Source: an uncultured Rikenellaceae bacterium (GTDB lineage: Bacteria > Bacteroidota > Bacteroidia > Bacteroidales > Rikenellaceae). Taken from it: a stretch of 64,000 bases of DNA. The position numbers and the translations under genes are program-made. The notes beneath the pieces were generated by a model. It saw only the letters and a program-made list of their open reading frames with translations. It made no database searches and was not told the DNA's origin. Location of the stretch: positions 1 through 64,000 of the forward strand of contig CALUND010000005.1 in the NCBI GenBank assembly GCA_944321925.1, given 5' to 3'. Of the stretch, positions 30,862-39,504 are shown one piece after another. Within the stretch, counting starts at the first letter, position 1. The number at the start of each line of letters is the position of its first letter.

Positions 30862-32168
30862 AACGGTACGCCATCCATACGCTCGGATGCAAAGTCAATT
30901 TCGCCGAGAGCTCCACGATCGGTCGGGCGCTCGAGCGTGCCGGCTATCAGCGGGTCGCACCCTTTGCCGAGGCCGAGATCTACGTGGTCAACAGCTGTTC
31001 GGTCACCGAACATGCCGACAAGAAGTGCCGCAACATCGTGCGTCGGCTTCACCGCATCAATCCGCAGGCGCGGATCGCCGTGACGGGTTGCTATGCCCAG
31101 TTGAGTGGCCCTGCGATCGCCGCGATCGACGGGGTCTGTCTGGTGGTGGGGAACAACGACAAGGAGGATCTGCCGCGTCTGTTGCTCGAACCGGACGATG
31201 ACAGAGCCCCGAGAATTTACGGTTGCAGACCGGACGAGATCGTTCGGTTTTTCCCGGCTTTCTCCTGCGGCGACCGGACCCGTTCGTTTTTGAAGGTGCA
31301 GGACGGGTGCGATTACTGCTGCTCCTATTGCACGATCCATGCGGCGCGTGGAAAAAGCCGCAACCAGCCGATTGCGAACCTGGTACGCGAGGCGGAGCAG
31401 ATCGCTGCGTCGGGGGTGCGGGAGATCGTTCTGACGGGGGTCAATACGGGCGATTTCGGCCGTACGACGGGAGAACGGTTCATCGACCTGTTGCGGGCGC
31501 TCGATCGGGTGACGGGTATCGAACGCTATCGTATCTCTTCGATCGAACCGAATCTGCTCACGGACGAGATCATCGCTTTTTGCGCTTCTTCACCCCGTTT
31601 TCAGCCCCATTTCCACATTCCGCTGCAGAGCGGCAGCGACGAGGTGCTCAAACGGATGCGGCGTCGTTATCTGACGGCTGCTTTCGCCGATCGGATCGCT
31701 GCTGTGCGCCGCGCGATGCCCGATGCGTTTCTGGGAATCGACGTGATCGTCGGATTCCCGGGGGAGAGCGAGGCCGATTTCGAACAGACCTGTCGTTTCT
31801 TGACCGGTCTGGCTCCTGCCTATCTTCACGTGTTCCCCTTTTCGGAACGACCGGGAACGCCGGCTGTCGATTTCCCGGACAAGGTTCCTCATGCGGTCAT
31901 CACGGACCGCGCGGCGAAGCTCGATGCGTTGTGCCGGGAGCTGCATGAGTCGTTTTGTACCCGTTATACGGGGCGTGTTGCCCGGGTGCTCTTCGAAAGC
32001 AGTGCGAAAAGGGGGAAAATGTTTGGATTTACGGAAAATTACATCCGGGTGCAGGCGCCTTATGATCGTCGATTGGTGAACCGCATTTGCCGTGTGCAGC
32101 TCGGTGGGTGGGACGAATCCGATCAGTCGTTGGTGGTCGAATCGATCGAGATGCCCCGGGAACTGTAG
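30858..32168 (+). CDS. mtaB: tRNA t6A37 methylthiotransferase MtaB
   Basis: 436 residues from the ATG at 30858. The N-terminal MTTase domain has HTLGCKVNFAESS and VNSCSVTEHADKK with cluster cysteines. The radical-SAM domain carries CDYCCSYCTIHAARGKSRNQ, giving the CxxxCxxC site. A C-terminal TRAM-like stretch follows. It converts t6A to ms2t6A at position 37 of ANN-decoding tRNAs. MtaB-type proteins have the short form of the central motif, as here. It overlaps the upstream esterase and is followed, after one base, by an SAH-hydrolase-like gene. Confidence 0.93.
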   Translation: MKRYAIHTLGCKVNFAESSTIGRALERAGYQRVAPFAEAEIYVVNSCSVTEHADKKCRNIVRRLHRINPQARIAVTGCYAQLSGPAIAAIDGVCLVVGNNDKEDLPRLLLEPDDDRAPRIYGCRPDEIVRFFPAFSCGDRTRSFLKVQDGCDYCCSYCTIHAARGKSRNQPIANLVREAEQIAASGVREIVLTGVNTGDFGRTTGERFIDLLRALDRVTGIERYRISSIEPNLLTDEIIAFCASSPRFQPHFHIPLQSGSDEVLKRMRRRYLTAAFADRIAAVRRAMPDAFLGIDVIVGFPGESEADFEQTCRFLTGLAPAYLHVFPFSERPGTPAVDFPDKVPHAVITDRAAKLDALCRELHESFCTRYTGRVARVLFESSAKRGKMFGFTENYIRVQAPYDRRLVNRICRVQLGGWDESDQSLVVESIEMPREL

Positions 32169-32169
32169 T

Positions 32170-33246
32170 ATGCGCATGATGGAGAAAGCTATGTACGAAA
32201 AACTGGAGAGGGCGGTTGCCGAGGTTTATGCTCCGGCGGAATATCCGGCCCTTCGTTGGCAGACGGAGATGTGGTCTGCCGGCCGGCCGTTGGAGGGTGT
32301 GGAGTTGCTTGATGCCACTCCTGTGTATCGCAATACGATGGCCAAATATCTTGCCCTGCTTGCTGCCGGAGCGCATTTGACGATCGGTTTGTCCCGCGTG
32401 ATGGCTCATGACAGGCGGATCGTCCGATTTTTGCGCGAGGCGGGATTGGAGGTGTGCATGGCCGAGGAGTCGCCGCGGCGTAGTTTCGATGTGATTCTCG
32501 ATTGTGCGGCCTCGTTCGCCGCCTGGGAAGCCCGTTCGGGTTATGTGGAGCTGACACGGTCCGGCGTGGAACGTTATGCGCAGAGCGGTCGTCCGGTTTA
32601 TATGGCCGATAGTGGCCAGATCAAGCAGATAGAGACGTTGCTCGGTACCGGAGAGAGTTTTTTCCGGGCCATGGCTGCGTTGGGGTATGCCGAATGGAAC
32701 GGTCGCAAACTGGTCGTTTTCGGAAGCGGGAAGGTAGGGAGTGGCATTCTGCTTTATGCCCATCGTCGTGGTGCGATCGTGACGGTGGTGACCGATCCGC
32801 GGACCCTCTCCGAACGGTTTGTCCCGATGGTGGATCGGGTTGTCGATTTCCGCGACCGCACGGCGGTGGAGGAGGTACTGCGAAGTGCCGATGCGGTCGT
32901 GACGGCCACGGGTGTGGTGGGCGCCGTGCAGCATTGTTGTGCGCCTTCGGCCGTGGCGGAACGGGCGCTTCTGGCCAATATGGGGGTGGAGGATGAGTTC
33001 GGTCCGGACTTCCCGGCATCCCGGGTTCTGAATGGAAAAGGAACGCTCAACTTTATTCTCGAGGAGCCGACTCATCTGAAATACATAGACGCCACGATGG
33101 CCCTCCACAATGCGGGAGCCCTCCGGTTGTTGTCGTCGTCGGATGTGGGCGGTGTGATACTTCCCTCTGCGGAGGAGGAGTCTGCCCTGTTGGAGGTGAG
33201 TGTGCGCAACGGAACGGCCGGGGAGGAGATCGCCATGATTCTTTGA
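32170..33246 (+). CDS. Divergent S-adenosylhomocysteinase-like NAD-binding protein
   Basis: 358 residues. Residues 51-75 (PVYRNTMAKYLALLAAGAHL) and the DVILDCAASFA strand (107-117) resemble the SAH-hydrolase substrate domain. IKQIETLLGTGES (151-163) aligns with the family's NLYGCRES region, and the Rossmann motif VVFGSGKVGSG is at 182-192. DAVVTATGVVGAV and LLANMGVEDEFG match the family's TATG and NIGHFD segments. The usual C-terminal KPDxYRY tail is absent and the protein is about 80 residues shorter than true SAH hydrolase. Whether it hydrolyses SAH, which methyl transfer by MtaB releases, is unproven. Confidence 0.65.
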   Translation: MRMMEKAMYEKLERAVAEVYAPAEYPALRWQTEMWSAGRPLEGVELLDATPVYRNTMAKYLALLAAGAHLTIGLSRVMAHDRRIVRFLREAGLEVCMAEESPRRSFDVILDCAASFAAWEARSGYVELTRSGVERYAQSGRPVYMADSGQIKQIETLLGTGESFFRAMAALGYAEWNGRKLVVFGSGKVGSGILLYAHRRGAIVTVVTDPRTLSERFVPMVDRVVDFRDRTAVEEVLRSADAVVTATGVVGAVQHCCAPSAVAERALLANMGVEDEFGPDFPASRVLNGKGTLNFILEEPTHLKYIDATMALHNAGALRLLSSSDVGGVILPSAEEESALLEVSVRNGTAGEEIAMIL

Positions 33247-33318
33247 TCGTTCGTTGTCCGGCCGCTCATTGTGCCTGCGGCGGACGTTGTGACGGGGATG
33301 GACGTTGGTCTTGTTATT

Positions 33319-34308
33319 TTATCGGCGGCAGGTGTTCGGTTGGGTGCGACCCAGGATCCATCCCGGAGCTTTCGTGCGCAAAAGATGATCGCCGATCGGC
33401 AACAGGATGATGCAGGCGACAGCTTGCAGAGCGGCAGAGCCCCATCCTGCGGTGTCGATGCCGAAGAGTCTCATCAGATGGACGACTGTATTGAGGATGA
33501 TCCAGTGGAGGGCGTAATAGGTGAGTGAATTTTGTCCGATTCGTTGAATGGCTGGCAGTGGGGGCATTCGGCGGGCAGCCTCTGTCACGACGATAAGTCC
33601 TGCTATGGAAGCGATGACCCATAACAAGTAGGAGCCGTTGGACACGTGGTTGATCCACATGTTTACCGTACTCATTTCCCCGAAAAAGATTCCTGTCCAG
33701 ACAATGGCGGCGAGGAGTGTTACGGGCCATGTCGCAGGTCCGTATTTCGTGTAGAGATATCCGCAGGCATAAAAGGTCGTGCCGAGGAATACGGTGCTGA
33801 GCGTCAGGGGCAAGATGATCCCGAAGCGGTCTAACAGGAATCCGATCAGCGGGAAAACCAGAATCAGGTATGCGATTCGGGCCTTCATCAGCAGGTGAAA
33901 TGCGATGCGGACGAAAAAGAGCGACCACAGAAACCAGAGCGGAAGGTTACCGGATTCGGCTCCGTTGCGCAAGATGTGATAAAAAGGCGATGCCAACAGT
34001 TTGTACCATGGATCGTCCGAACCGATCCACGCGAACGGAAGGTCGCATAAAAAGCCTATGGCAGCGAAAAATAGGAAAGGTAGCAACAAAGATTTTCCCC
34101 CCCCCTTGATTGTCTCTTTCAGACTTTTTGCCCGGTTGTAGAACAGACCCGATTTGAAATAGAACCAGGGCATGAAAAAGGAGAAAACAAAAAAGAAATG
34201 CTCCGCAAATCCGGTCAATGTTTCGGAGATCAGCAGAATGTGCATGAGGATAATCTCCGTGACGAAAAAGGCTGAGAGCAGGTCGACGAAGGGGACTCGG
34301 TTAGACAT
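33319..34308 (-). CDS. Membrane acyltransferase (acyltransferase-3 family)
   Basis: 329 residues, about 10 transmembrane helices. It begins VPFVDLLSAFFVTEIILMH, the position where the acyltransferase-3 family carries its conserved R/D-rich entry, and ends with NSLTYYALHWIILNTVVHLM. Proteins of this type O-acetylate cell-surface sugars or other envelope molecules; acceptor unknown. The coding strand contains a run of nine G (34105-34097) in the GGG of IKGGGKSL near residue 70, which could slip during replication. The gene converges on the SAHH-like gene (72-base gap). Confidence 0.75.
   Translation of the reverse strand: MSNRVPFVDLLSAFFVTEIILMHILLISETLTGFAEHFFFVFSFFMPWFYFKSGLFYNRAKSLKETIKGGGKSLLLPFLFFAAIGFLCDLPFAWIGSDDPWYKLLASPFYHILRNGAESGNLPLWFLWSLFFVRIAFHLLMKARIAYLILVFPLIGFLLDRFGIILPLTLSTVFLGTTFYACGYLYTKYGPATWPVTLLAAIVWTGIFFGEMSTVNMWINHVSNGSYLLWVIASIAGLIVVTEAARRMPPLPAIQRIGQNSLTYYALHWIILNTVVHLMRLFGIDTAGWGSAALQAVACIILLPIGDHLLRTKAPGWILGRTQPNTCRR
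34097..34105 (-). repeat. G9 homopolymer inside the acyltransferase gene
   Basis: Nine consecutive C on the plus strand, read as AAG-GGG-GGG-GGA on the coding strand. It is the longest G/C homopolymer I noticed in the window. A one-base change would truncate the protein shortly afterwards, so it is a candidate on/off switch. Confidence 0.85.
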
Positions 34309-34398
34309 GAAATTTCGTTTTTGGATCTAAAGAGCGCGTTTCCCGGGTTGAAAATTTTGACTCTTTGAGATCGTCTGTTTTTCTTTTCTGTCGGAGGT

Positions 34399-34734
34399 CT
34401 ATTTTGCCGTCTCGGTCGGCTTTTGTGCCAGTAAAACGGCTTTTTGGATCAGTGCTGTTTCGGCGATCGAGGCGATTCCCCGACAGATGACTCCCAGTCC
34501 GAACATGAAGAAGCTCTGGAAGAGGGCGGCTACTCCGTAAACCAGGTTGAGCCCCGCAAGTTTTACGCCGTACAGGACCATGCCCTTATCGGTCAGGTAG
34601 AGCACGAAGAAGATCAGACAGGCGGCGAACAGGATGACCCCCAGCACGAAACAGATGATGCTGAAACATTTCAGTGCTCGGACGCCGCTTCCGGAATAGT
34701 TGAGTTGGATCGGGGTGGATGTGTTGTTTTCCAT
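34399..34734 (-). CDS. Small two-helix membrane protein, unknown
   Basis: 111 residues from the ATG at 34734 (MENNTSTPIQLNYSGSG). Two strong hydrophobic helices follow (FSIICFVLGVILFAACLIFF near 26-45 and VYGVAALFQSFFMFGLGVIC near 66-85), then a helix ending QKPTETAK. No recognised domain. It lies 90 bases upstream of the acyltransferase on the same strand. A longer reading from 34773 lacks support. Its function is unknown. Confidence 0.6.
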   Translation of the reverse strand: MENNTSTPIQLNYSGSGVRALKCFSIICFVLGVILFAACLIFFVLYLTDKGMVLYGVKLAGLNLVYGVAALFQSFFMFGLGVICRGIASIAETALIQKAVLLAQKPTETAK

Positions 34735-35105
34735 ATTTGATAAGAGGTTTTGTGCTCGTACGGATGCGATCAAAGATAAGCGATTGCCGGAGAAAAAACA
34801 AATTCGTGCGGTTGGGAAGAGGGTGATGGGCTGACAGAGAGGGATCCGGCTGTTGTGCGACGGAGTCTGGCGTCGGAAAAATTCGAGACAGAGCTTGATT
34901 CCGGAGAAGTTCGCGACGGGGGTTTGCGACAGCGTGTGCGCTCGTGGGCTTCGGAAATGTCGGCTTTTTTGTCACGACGAGTTCGCAGTGCCGAGGTCAT
35001 GCCGGGGTCCGTTTTTGTCGGTGAGGAGTGTAACGATGCCGCGGGTTTGCGTGTCGATCGGGTATGCCGGGCAGTAAGTCCGTACGGTTGCGAGCGTGCG
35101 ATCGG
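34735..35105. other. 371 bases with no recognisable gene
   Basis: Several short frames are open on both strands but none resembles a known protein, and they are mutually exclusive. No clear terminator or promoter consensus was seen. It separates the DUF3109 operon (ending at 35106) from the small membrane-protein gene. Confidence 0.5.
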
Positions 35106-35711
35106 CTATTCGTTCTCTTCGCGGAGCATGCGGGCGGCCTCTTCCAGCGCTTCGTAGAATGATGTCCCGAAACGGCGGATGATCGGTTCGCGCAGCATGC
35201 GGAACATCGGAACGCCCTCTTTTTTCCCGTTCTCCAGAGCGGTACGGCAGATGCTCCACCGGTGGTAATTAAGTCCCAGCGTGCCGTTGCCGAATCGTAC
35301 GATACGGATGGGATAGAGATGACAGGAGATCGGTTTCGGAAAGTCGCAACGGCCTTCCCTCCACGCTTTTTCGATGGCGCATAGCGTGACATCTCCCTCC
35401 CGGCATGCGTAGGCGCATTCGGCACCGTCGATGAGCGGTGTGGTCAGATCGCCATCGGCATCGATCACGGCAAATCCCTGCTCTTCAACAGCGCGGATAC
35501 CCTCCGGAGTCATGTAGGAGCGATAGTTTTCGTAACGGGTCCGCAAGAGTTCCTCTTCGTCCGTTTCAAGCGGGGCGCCGGCATTCCCCTCTACGCAACA
35601 GATGCCTTTGCAACGGGATAGGTCGCAGAGAAAGGGGGTGGAGAGAATGTCGCTGCTGACGATCTTTCCTTCGATTTCGATCATGGCGAACGGTTCGAAC
35701 ATGGCGGTCAT
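35106..35711 (-). CDS. DUF3109-family cysteine-rich protein
   Basis: 201 residues from the ATG at 35711. Cysteine clusters CDLSRCKGICC (about 28-38), ECAYAC (about 100), and two further single Cys in LCAIEKAWREGRC and PISCHLYPIRI suggest a bound metal or Fe-S cluster. The layout fits DUF3109 (YkgJ-like). The start codon overlaps the upstream TPR gene stop (ATGA at 35708-35711), favouring this start over ATG 35702. It is the last gene of the yicC-gmk-nadD run. Function unknown. Confidence 0.8.
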   Translation of the reverse strand: MTAMFEPFAMIEIEGKIVSSDILSTPFLCDLSRCKGICCVEGNAGAPLETDEEELLRTRYENYRSYMTPEGIRAVEEQGFAVIDADGDLTTPLIDGAECAYACREGDVTLCAIEKAWREGRCDFPKPISCHLYPIRIVRFGNGTLGLNYHRWSICRTALENGKKEGVPMFRMLREPIIRRFGTSFYEALEEAARMLREENE

Positions 35712-35950
35712 GGATTGTAGATGTCTTTGTAACGGAAAGCCCAGATGGAGTCGATGTGGTCGATCCATTCCCGGGCTTCGACCTGTCCCGGCACGAATTG
35801 GCAGACGACTGCAAAGTCGTTGCGCGCTGCCGCGAAATTGCCCGACTGGAAATGGAGACGTCCTCGTTCCAGCAGCAGATCCGTATTTTCGGGCGACTCG
35901 GCGAGCTGCTCGGAAAGTAGCCGGATTTTCTCTTTTATCTCTTCGTTCAT
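35708..35950 (-). CDS. Short TPR-like protein
   Basis: 80 residues, MNEEIKEKIRLLSEQLAESP at the start, then PENTDLLLERGRLHFQSGNFAAARNDF arranged as one tetratricopeptide-like hairpin (N, L..RG..., G..., A..D positions fit). It ends IWAFRYKDIYNP. It overlaps both neighbours by 4 bases (ATGA), so it is translated together with nadD and the DUF3109 gene. Its role is unknown; it may be a small adaptor. Confidence 0.75.
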   Translation of the reverse strand: MNEEIKEKIRLLSEQLAESPENTDLLLERGRLHFQSGNFAAARNDFAVVCQFVPGQVEAREWIDHIDSIWAFRYKDIYNP

Positions 35951-36528
35951 TGCCAGAGCCGGTTTTTGCGGATGTATTCGCCGACGCCCGGAGGCAGCAT
36001 CGATTCGACCTCTTCGTTGGCGGCGAGTCGTTGCCGTATCTCGGTGGAAGAGTAGGGCAAAAGAGGTGCCTTTTCGAGCAGATGGACCCGGTCGGCAAGG
36101 CGTACGACCGATGCGCCGGGTCGGGGGTAGACCCAGATCGGGTAGTTGTCGAGAATCTCCTCCCCGTTGCGCCAACGATCGAGCTGATCGGCCAGATCGC
36201 TGCCCATCAGAATCGAAAATTGTCGCTCCGGGAAGTGTTCTTTCAGCCAGTGGAGCGTCTGAATCGTGTAGGAGGGTTTCGGCAGGAGAAACTCCACGCC
36301 GGAAGGAACGATGCGCTGGGGATAGCGCGATGCGGCACAGGCCATTTCCGCCATGGCAAACCGGTGGTGCTCCGGGGCGAGTTCCGAGACGGCCTTCATC
36401 GGATTCTGTGGCGAGACTACGAGAACCACCTGCTCGGCAAGCCCCTGTTCCACGACATGCTCGGCTACGGCGATATGACCCCGGTGTACGGGGTTGAAAG
36501 AGCCGAAATAGAGCATCGTTCGATCCAT
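35947..36528 (-). CDS. nadD: Nicotinate-nucleotide adenylyltransferase
   Basis: 193 residues from the ATG at 36528 (MDRTMLYFGSFNPVHRGH). The HxGH nucleotidyltransferase motif is HRGH at about 15-18, and the SSTEIRQRL (ISSTxIR) motif is near the C-terminus. LMGSDLADQLDRW is the family GxDxxxxLxxW segment. It adenylates nicotinate mononucleotide in NAD synthesis. It starts 7 bases after gmk and overlaps the next gene by 4 bases. Confidence 0.95.
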   Translation of the reverse strand: MDRTMLYFGSFNPVHRGHIAVAEHVVEQGLAEQVVLVVSPQNPMKAVSELAPEHHRFAMAEMACAASRYPQRIVPSGVEFLLPKPSYTIQTLHWLKEHFPERQFSILMGSDLADQLDRWRNGEEILDNYPIWVYPRPGASVVRLADRVHLLEKAPLLPYSSTEIRQRLAANEEVESMLPPGVGEYIRKNRLWQ

Positions 36529-36535
36529 GAACGGA

Positions 36536-37099
36536 CTATTTTGCAAGAAACGTTTCGATACGGTGGGTCGCTTCGTCGACAGCCTGCCGGAGGTCATCGT
36601 TTACGATCACGCAGTCGAAGGCGGGGGCCTTCTGCAGTTCGAATTCCGCTTTGGCGACCCGTTTTTCGATCACCTCTTTGCAGTCGGTTCCCCGGCAGAT
36701 CAGCCGTTTGCGCAACTCCTCGATCGAAGGAGGCATGATGAAGATGGCGAGCGCTTTTTCGCCGAAAATCTCTTTTAGCCGGATGCCACCCATGACATCC
36801 ACGTCGAAGAGAATCGTATGGCCCTTGTCCCAGATGCGCTCCATCTCCGAATGCAACGTGCCGTAGCAGCTTCCCGGATAGACCTCTTCCCACTCCACGA
36901 ATTCCCCGGCGGCGGCGGCTTTGTCGAACGCCTCCTGCGACAGGAAATAGTAGTCCACTCCGTCGGTCTCGGTGTGGCGCGGAGGGCGCGAGGTGGCGGA
37001 TATGGAAAATTCGAGCTGCGAAAAACGTTTCAACAACTCTTTTACGATCGTTGTTTTACCGGCGCCGCTGGGAGCCGAAAAGATGATCAGTTTCCCCAT
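36536..37099 (-). CDS. gmk: Guanylate kinase
   Basis: 187 residues. P-loop SAPSGAGKTTI is at residues 8-18, then the GMP-binding block ISATSRPPRHTETDGVDYYFLS and EWEEVYPGSCYGT. IEKRVAKAEFELQ is the lid region. It phosphorylates GMP to GDP. It lies between yicC and nadD in a common bacterial order, 50 bases after yicC. Confidence 0.97.
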   Translation of the reverse strand: MGKLIIFSAPSGAGKTTIVKELLKRFSQLEFSISATSRPPRHTETDGVDYYFLSQEAFDKAAAAGEFVEWEEVYPGSCYGTLHSEMERIWDKGHTILFDVDVMGGIRLKEIFGEKALAIFIMPPSIEELRKRLICRGTDCKEVIEKRVAKAEFELQKAPAFDCVIVNDDLRQAVDEATHRIETFLAK

Positions 37100-37149
37100 G
37101 GGTTTGTTTTCTCTGCGTTGTTGTTTCGGAGCAGGTCCGCCTGGAATGT

Positions 37150-38037
37150 TTACAACAGGTTGAGGACTTGCTCTTTGATCTTTTCCAGTTCGTCTTTCAT
37201 CTCGACCACCAGTCGTTGGATGTGGCTTTCGTTCGCTTTCGAACCGAGCGTATTGATCTCACGTCCCATCTCCTGGGCGATGAAGCCCAGCTTGCGACCG
37301 ACCTCCTCTTCGTTGGCGGCCGTTTCGCGGAAATAGCGGCAGTGGTTGGTGAGACGTACCTTCTCTTCGGTGATGTCGAGCTTCTCCAGATAGAAAATCA
37401 TCTCCTGTTCGAAACGGTTTCGGTCGATCTCCACGCGGAGTTTTTCGAGACTCTCCAATATGCGGGTACGAATCGTTTCGGTACGCGCCTGTTCGTAAGG
37501 CGTCACCTGGTCGCGGAGCCGTTCGATGATCTCCACCCGGGCAAGCAGGTCGGCAATGAGGGTCGCCCCTTCCTGTGCCCGGAATTCGTTCAGATGATCG
37601 ATCGCTGCGGAGGCTGTCGAGAGTATGGCCTCTTTCTCCTCTTCCGAGATTTCGTGAGCTTCGGAGGTAACCACGTCGGGCAGGCGGAGGATGGCCGGGA
37701 TCAGGATGGCGTTCTCCATGCCGAGCGGAATGAACGACATGTCGGAAGAGCTGCGAGCCTCTTTGATCTGTTTGTAGTATTCGTTGAAGAGCTCCTTGTT
37801 GATTCGTACCGGACTGCTTGCCGCACTCTTTTCCACGGAGATCGTAAAGTCGACTTTGCCTCGGCTCACGGTCCGGGCAATGAGGTTGCGCAGCTCCTGC
37901 TCGAGCGAACGATACACTTGAGGCAGCCTGAGGCTCAGATCGAGCTGTTTGCTGTTGAGGGTTCGTATTTCCGCTGTGATCCGGTCTCCCCGGATGGTGG
38001 TTTCGGCTTTGCCGAATCCGGTCATCGATTTTACCAT
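37150..38037 (-). CDS. YicC/YloC-family endoribonuclease
   Basis: 295 residues, starting VKSMTGFGKAET, the hallmark N-terminus, with ITAEIRTLNSKQLDLSLRLP next and a conserved C-terminal IAQEMGREINTLGSKANESH. YicC-family members are RNA endonucleases or RNA-degradation adaptors. It is the first gene of the yicC-gmk-nadD-TPR-DUF3109 run. A TATCTTTG -7 box (38170-38163) lies upstream. Confidence 0.92.
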   Translation of the reverse strand: MVKSMTGFGKAETTIRGDRITAEIRTLNSKQLDLSLRLPQVYRSLEQELRNLIARTVSRGKVDFTISVEKSAASSPVRINKELFNEYYKQIKEARSSSDMSFIPLGMENAILIPAILRLPDVVTSEAHEISEEEKEAILSTASAAIDHLNEFRAQEGATLIADLLARVEIIERLRDQVTPYEQARTETIRTRILESLEKLRVEIDRNRFEQEMIFYLEKLDITEEKVRLTNHCRYFRETAANEEEVGRKLGFIAQEMGREINTLGSKANESHIQRLVVEMKDELEKIKEQVLNLL

Positions 38038-38162
38038 CTCTTTTTGTTTCGGATGTTTTCGTCCCAGTCCTAACCCGCATCAGCACAGGGGAAGCGCATG
38101 TCCTTTCCGATTGTCGTGGTGCCGAAAGAGGGATGCGGCCGGACCTGAATTTGATTCCGAGG

Positions 38163-38170
38163 CAAAGATA
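38163..38170 (-). promoter_or_regulatory. -7 element for yicC operon
   Basis: Minus-strand TATCTTTG matches TAnnTTTG. A clear -33 TTTG at the usual distance is not seen, so this is a partial match. It lies about 125 bases upstream of yicC within the divergent yicC/serC intergenic region (38038-38337). Confidence 0.45.
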
Positions 38171-38247
38171 GTGGAAAATATGGAAATAATTCGGCCCCTG
38201 CCGTGCGGAAAAAAGGGGTGAGAGTGAATAAAATCGGAAAAAAATGA

Positions 38248-38255
38248 TATATTTG
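38248..38255 (+). promoter_or_regulatory. -7 element for serC
   Basis: TATATTTG matches TAnnTTTG; the -33 region is A/G-rich without TTTG. Transcription would start near 38262, giving serC a leader of about 75 bases. Confidence 0.5.
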
Positions 38256-38337
38256 TGCGTTTCCCCGTTTGTGAGGGGTGAAACAACCGTTTCCGGATTT
38301 ACGACACAGTACGTTAAAATAGATTCTTGATTGCATT

Positions 38338-39411
38338 ATGAAAAAACACAACTTCAACGCCGGGCCCTCCGTTTTGCCTCGCGTGGTGATTGAAAATGCG
38401 GCAAAGGCCGTGCTCGATTTTGATGGCATTGGTTTGTCGTTGCTTGAGATCTCCCACCGGACGAAGGAGTTTGAGGCGGTAGTAGATGAGGCGGTAGCGC
38501 TGTTCCGTGAGTTACTCGGTGTACCCGAGGAGTATAAGATTTTCTTTGTGGGGGGTGGAGCGAGCACGCAGTTCTTCCAGGTCCCGTACAACCTGCTTGA
38601 GAAGAAGGCCGGCTACGTGAATACCGGTGTTTGGAGCAAGAAGGCGATCAAAGAGGCGAAACTCTTCGGTGAGGTGAATGTTGTTGCCACCTCGGAGGAC
38701 AAGAATTTTACCTACATTCCGAAAGGTTTCGATATCCCGAAAGATCTCGACTATCTGCATATCACGACCAACAATACCATTTATGGTACGGAATATCACG
38801 AGGACATCACCTCGCCGGTGCCCCTGGTAGCCGATATGAGTTCCGATATCCTGAGCCGTCCGGTCGATGTGACCAAATATGCCATGATCTACGGCGGCGT
38901 GCAGAAAAACCTCGGCCCTGCCGGTGCAACTTTCGTGATCGTGCGCGAGGATATCTTGGGAAAAGTCTCCCGTCCGCTTCCGTCGATGGTCGACTATCGT
39001 AACCACATTGCCAACGATTCGATGTTCAATACGCCTCCCGTGTTCCCCATTTTCGTGGTGAAGGAGACGCTCAAATGGCTGAAAAGCATCGGTGGTGTGA
39101 AGGAGATTCAACGTCGGAACAAGGAGAAGGCCGCATTGCTTTATGCCGAAATCGATCGCAACCCGCTCTTCCGTGGAACGACTGCCGTGGAGGATCGTTC
39201 GCTGATGAATATCTGTTTCGTGATGCAGCCCGAGTACGAACAACTGGCCGGGGAGTTCCTCGAGTTCGCCAAATCGAAAGGCATGGTCGGCATCAAGGGC
39301 CATCGTCTGGTCGGCGGATTCCGCGCCTCCTGCTACAACGCTCTGCCCAAGGAGAGCGTCGAAGCGCTTGTCGCCTGCATGCAGGAGTTCGAAAAGATGC
39401 ATGTGAAATAG
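38338..39411 (+). CDS. serC: Phosphoserine aminotransferase
   Basis: 357 residues. It starts [18 protein letters not shown], the family N-terminus; the PLP-binding lysine lies in [15 protein letters not shown]. The C-terminal [17 protein letters not shown] has the phosphate-binding residues. It converts 3-phosphohydroxypyruvate to phosphoserine using glutamate. It is followed by a serA gene; together they give two of the three serine-synthesis steps. Confidence 0.97.
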   Translation: MKKHNFNAGPSVLPRVVIENAAKAVLDFDGIGLSLLEISHRTKEFEAVVDEAVALFRELLGVPEEYKIFFVGGGASTQFFQVPYNLLEKKAGYVNTGVWSKKAIKEAKLFGEVNVVATSEDKNFTYIPKGFDIPKDLDYLHITTNNTIYGTEYHEDITSPVPLVADMSSDILSRPVDVTKYAMIYGGVQKNLGPAGATFVIVREDILGKVSRPLPSMVDYRNHIANDSMFNTPPVFPIFVVKETLKWLKSIGGVKEIQRRNKEKAALLYAEIDRNPLFRGTTAVEDRSLMNICFVMQPEYEQLAGEFLEFAKSKGMVGIKGHRLVGGFRASCYNALPKESVEALVACMQEFEKMHVK

Positions 39412-39504
39412 TCCGTTCCCGAGACCATGTGTCCGATATTCGTGTCGCTCACAGGGCGTAGGAAACAGACGAGAGTAGTCAATTTTCAAACTTACGTTAC
39501 GGAT

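Noticed and set aside
34855..35157. Short open frames in the gap between 34735 and 35105
   Set aside because: They overlap one another on both strands, run into the DUF3109 gene, and show no family resemblance or start signal.
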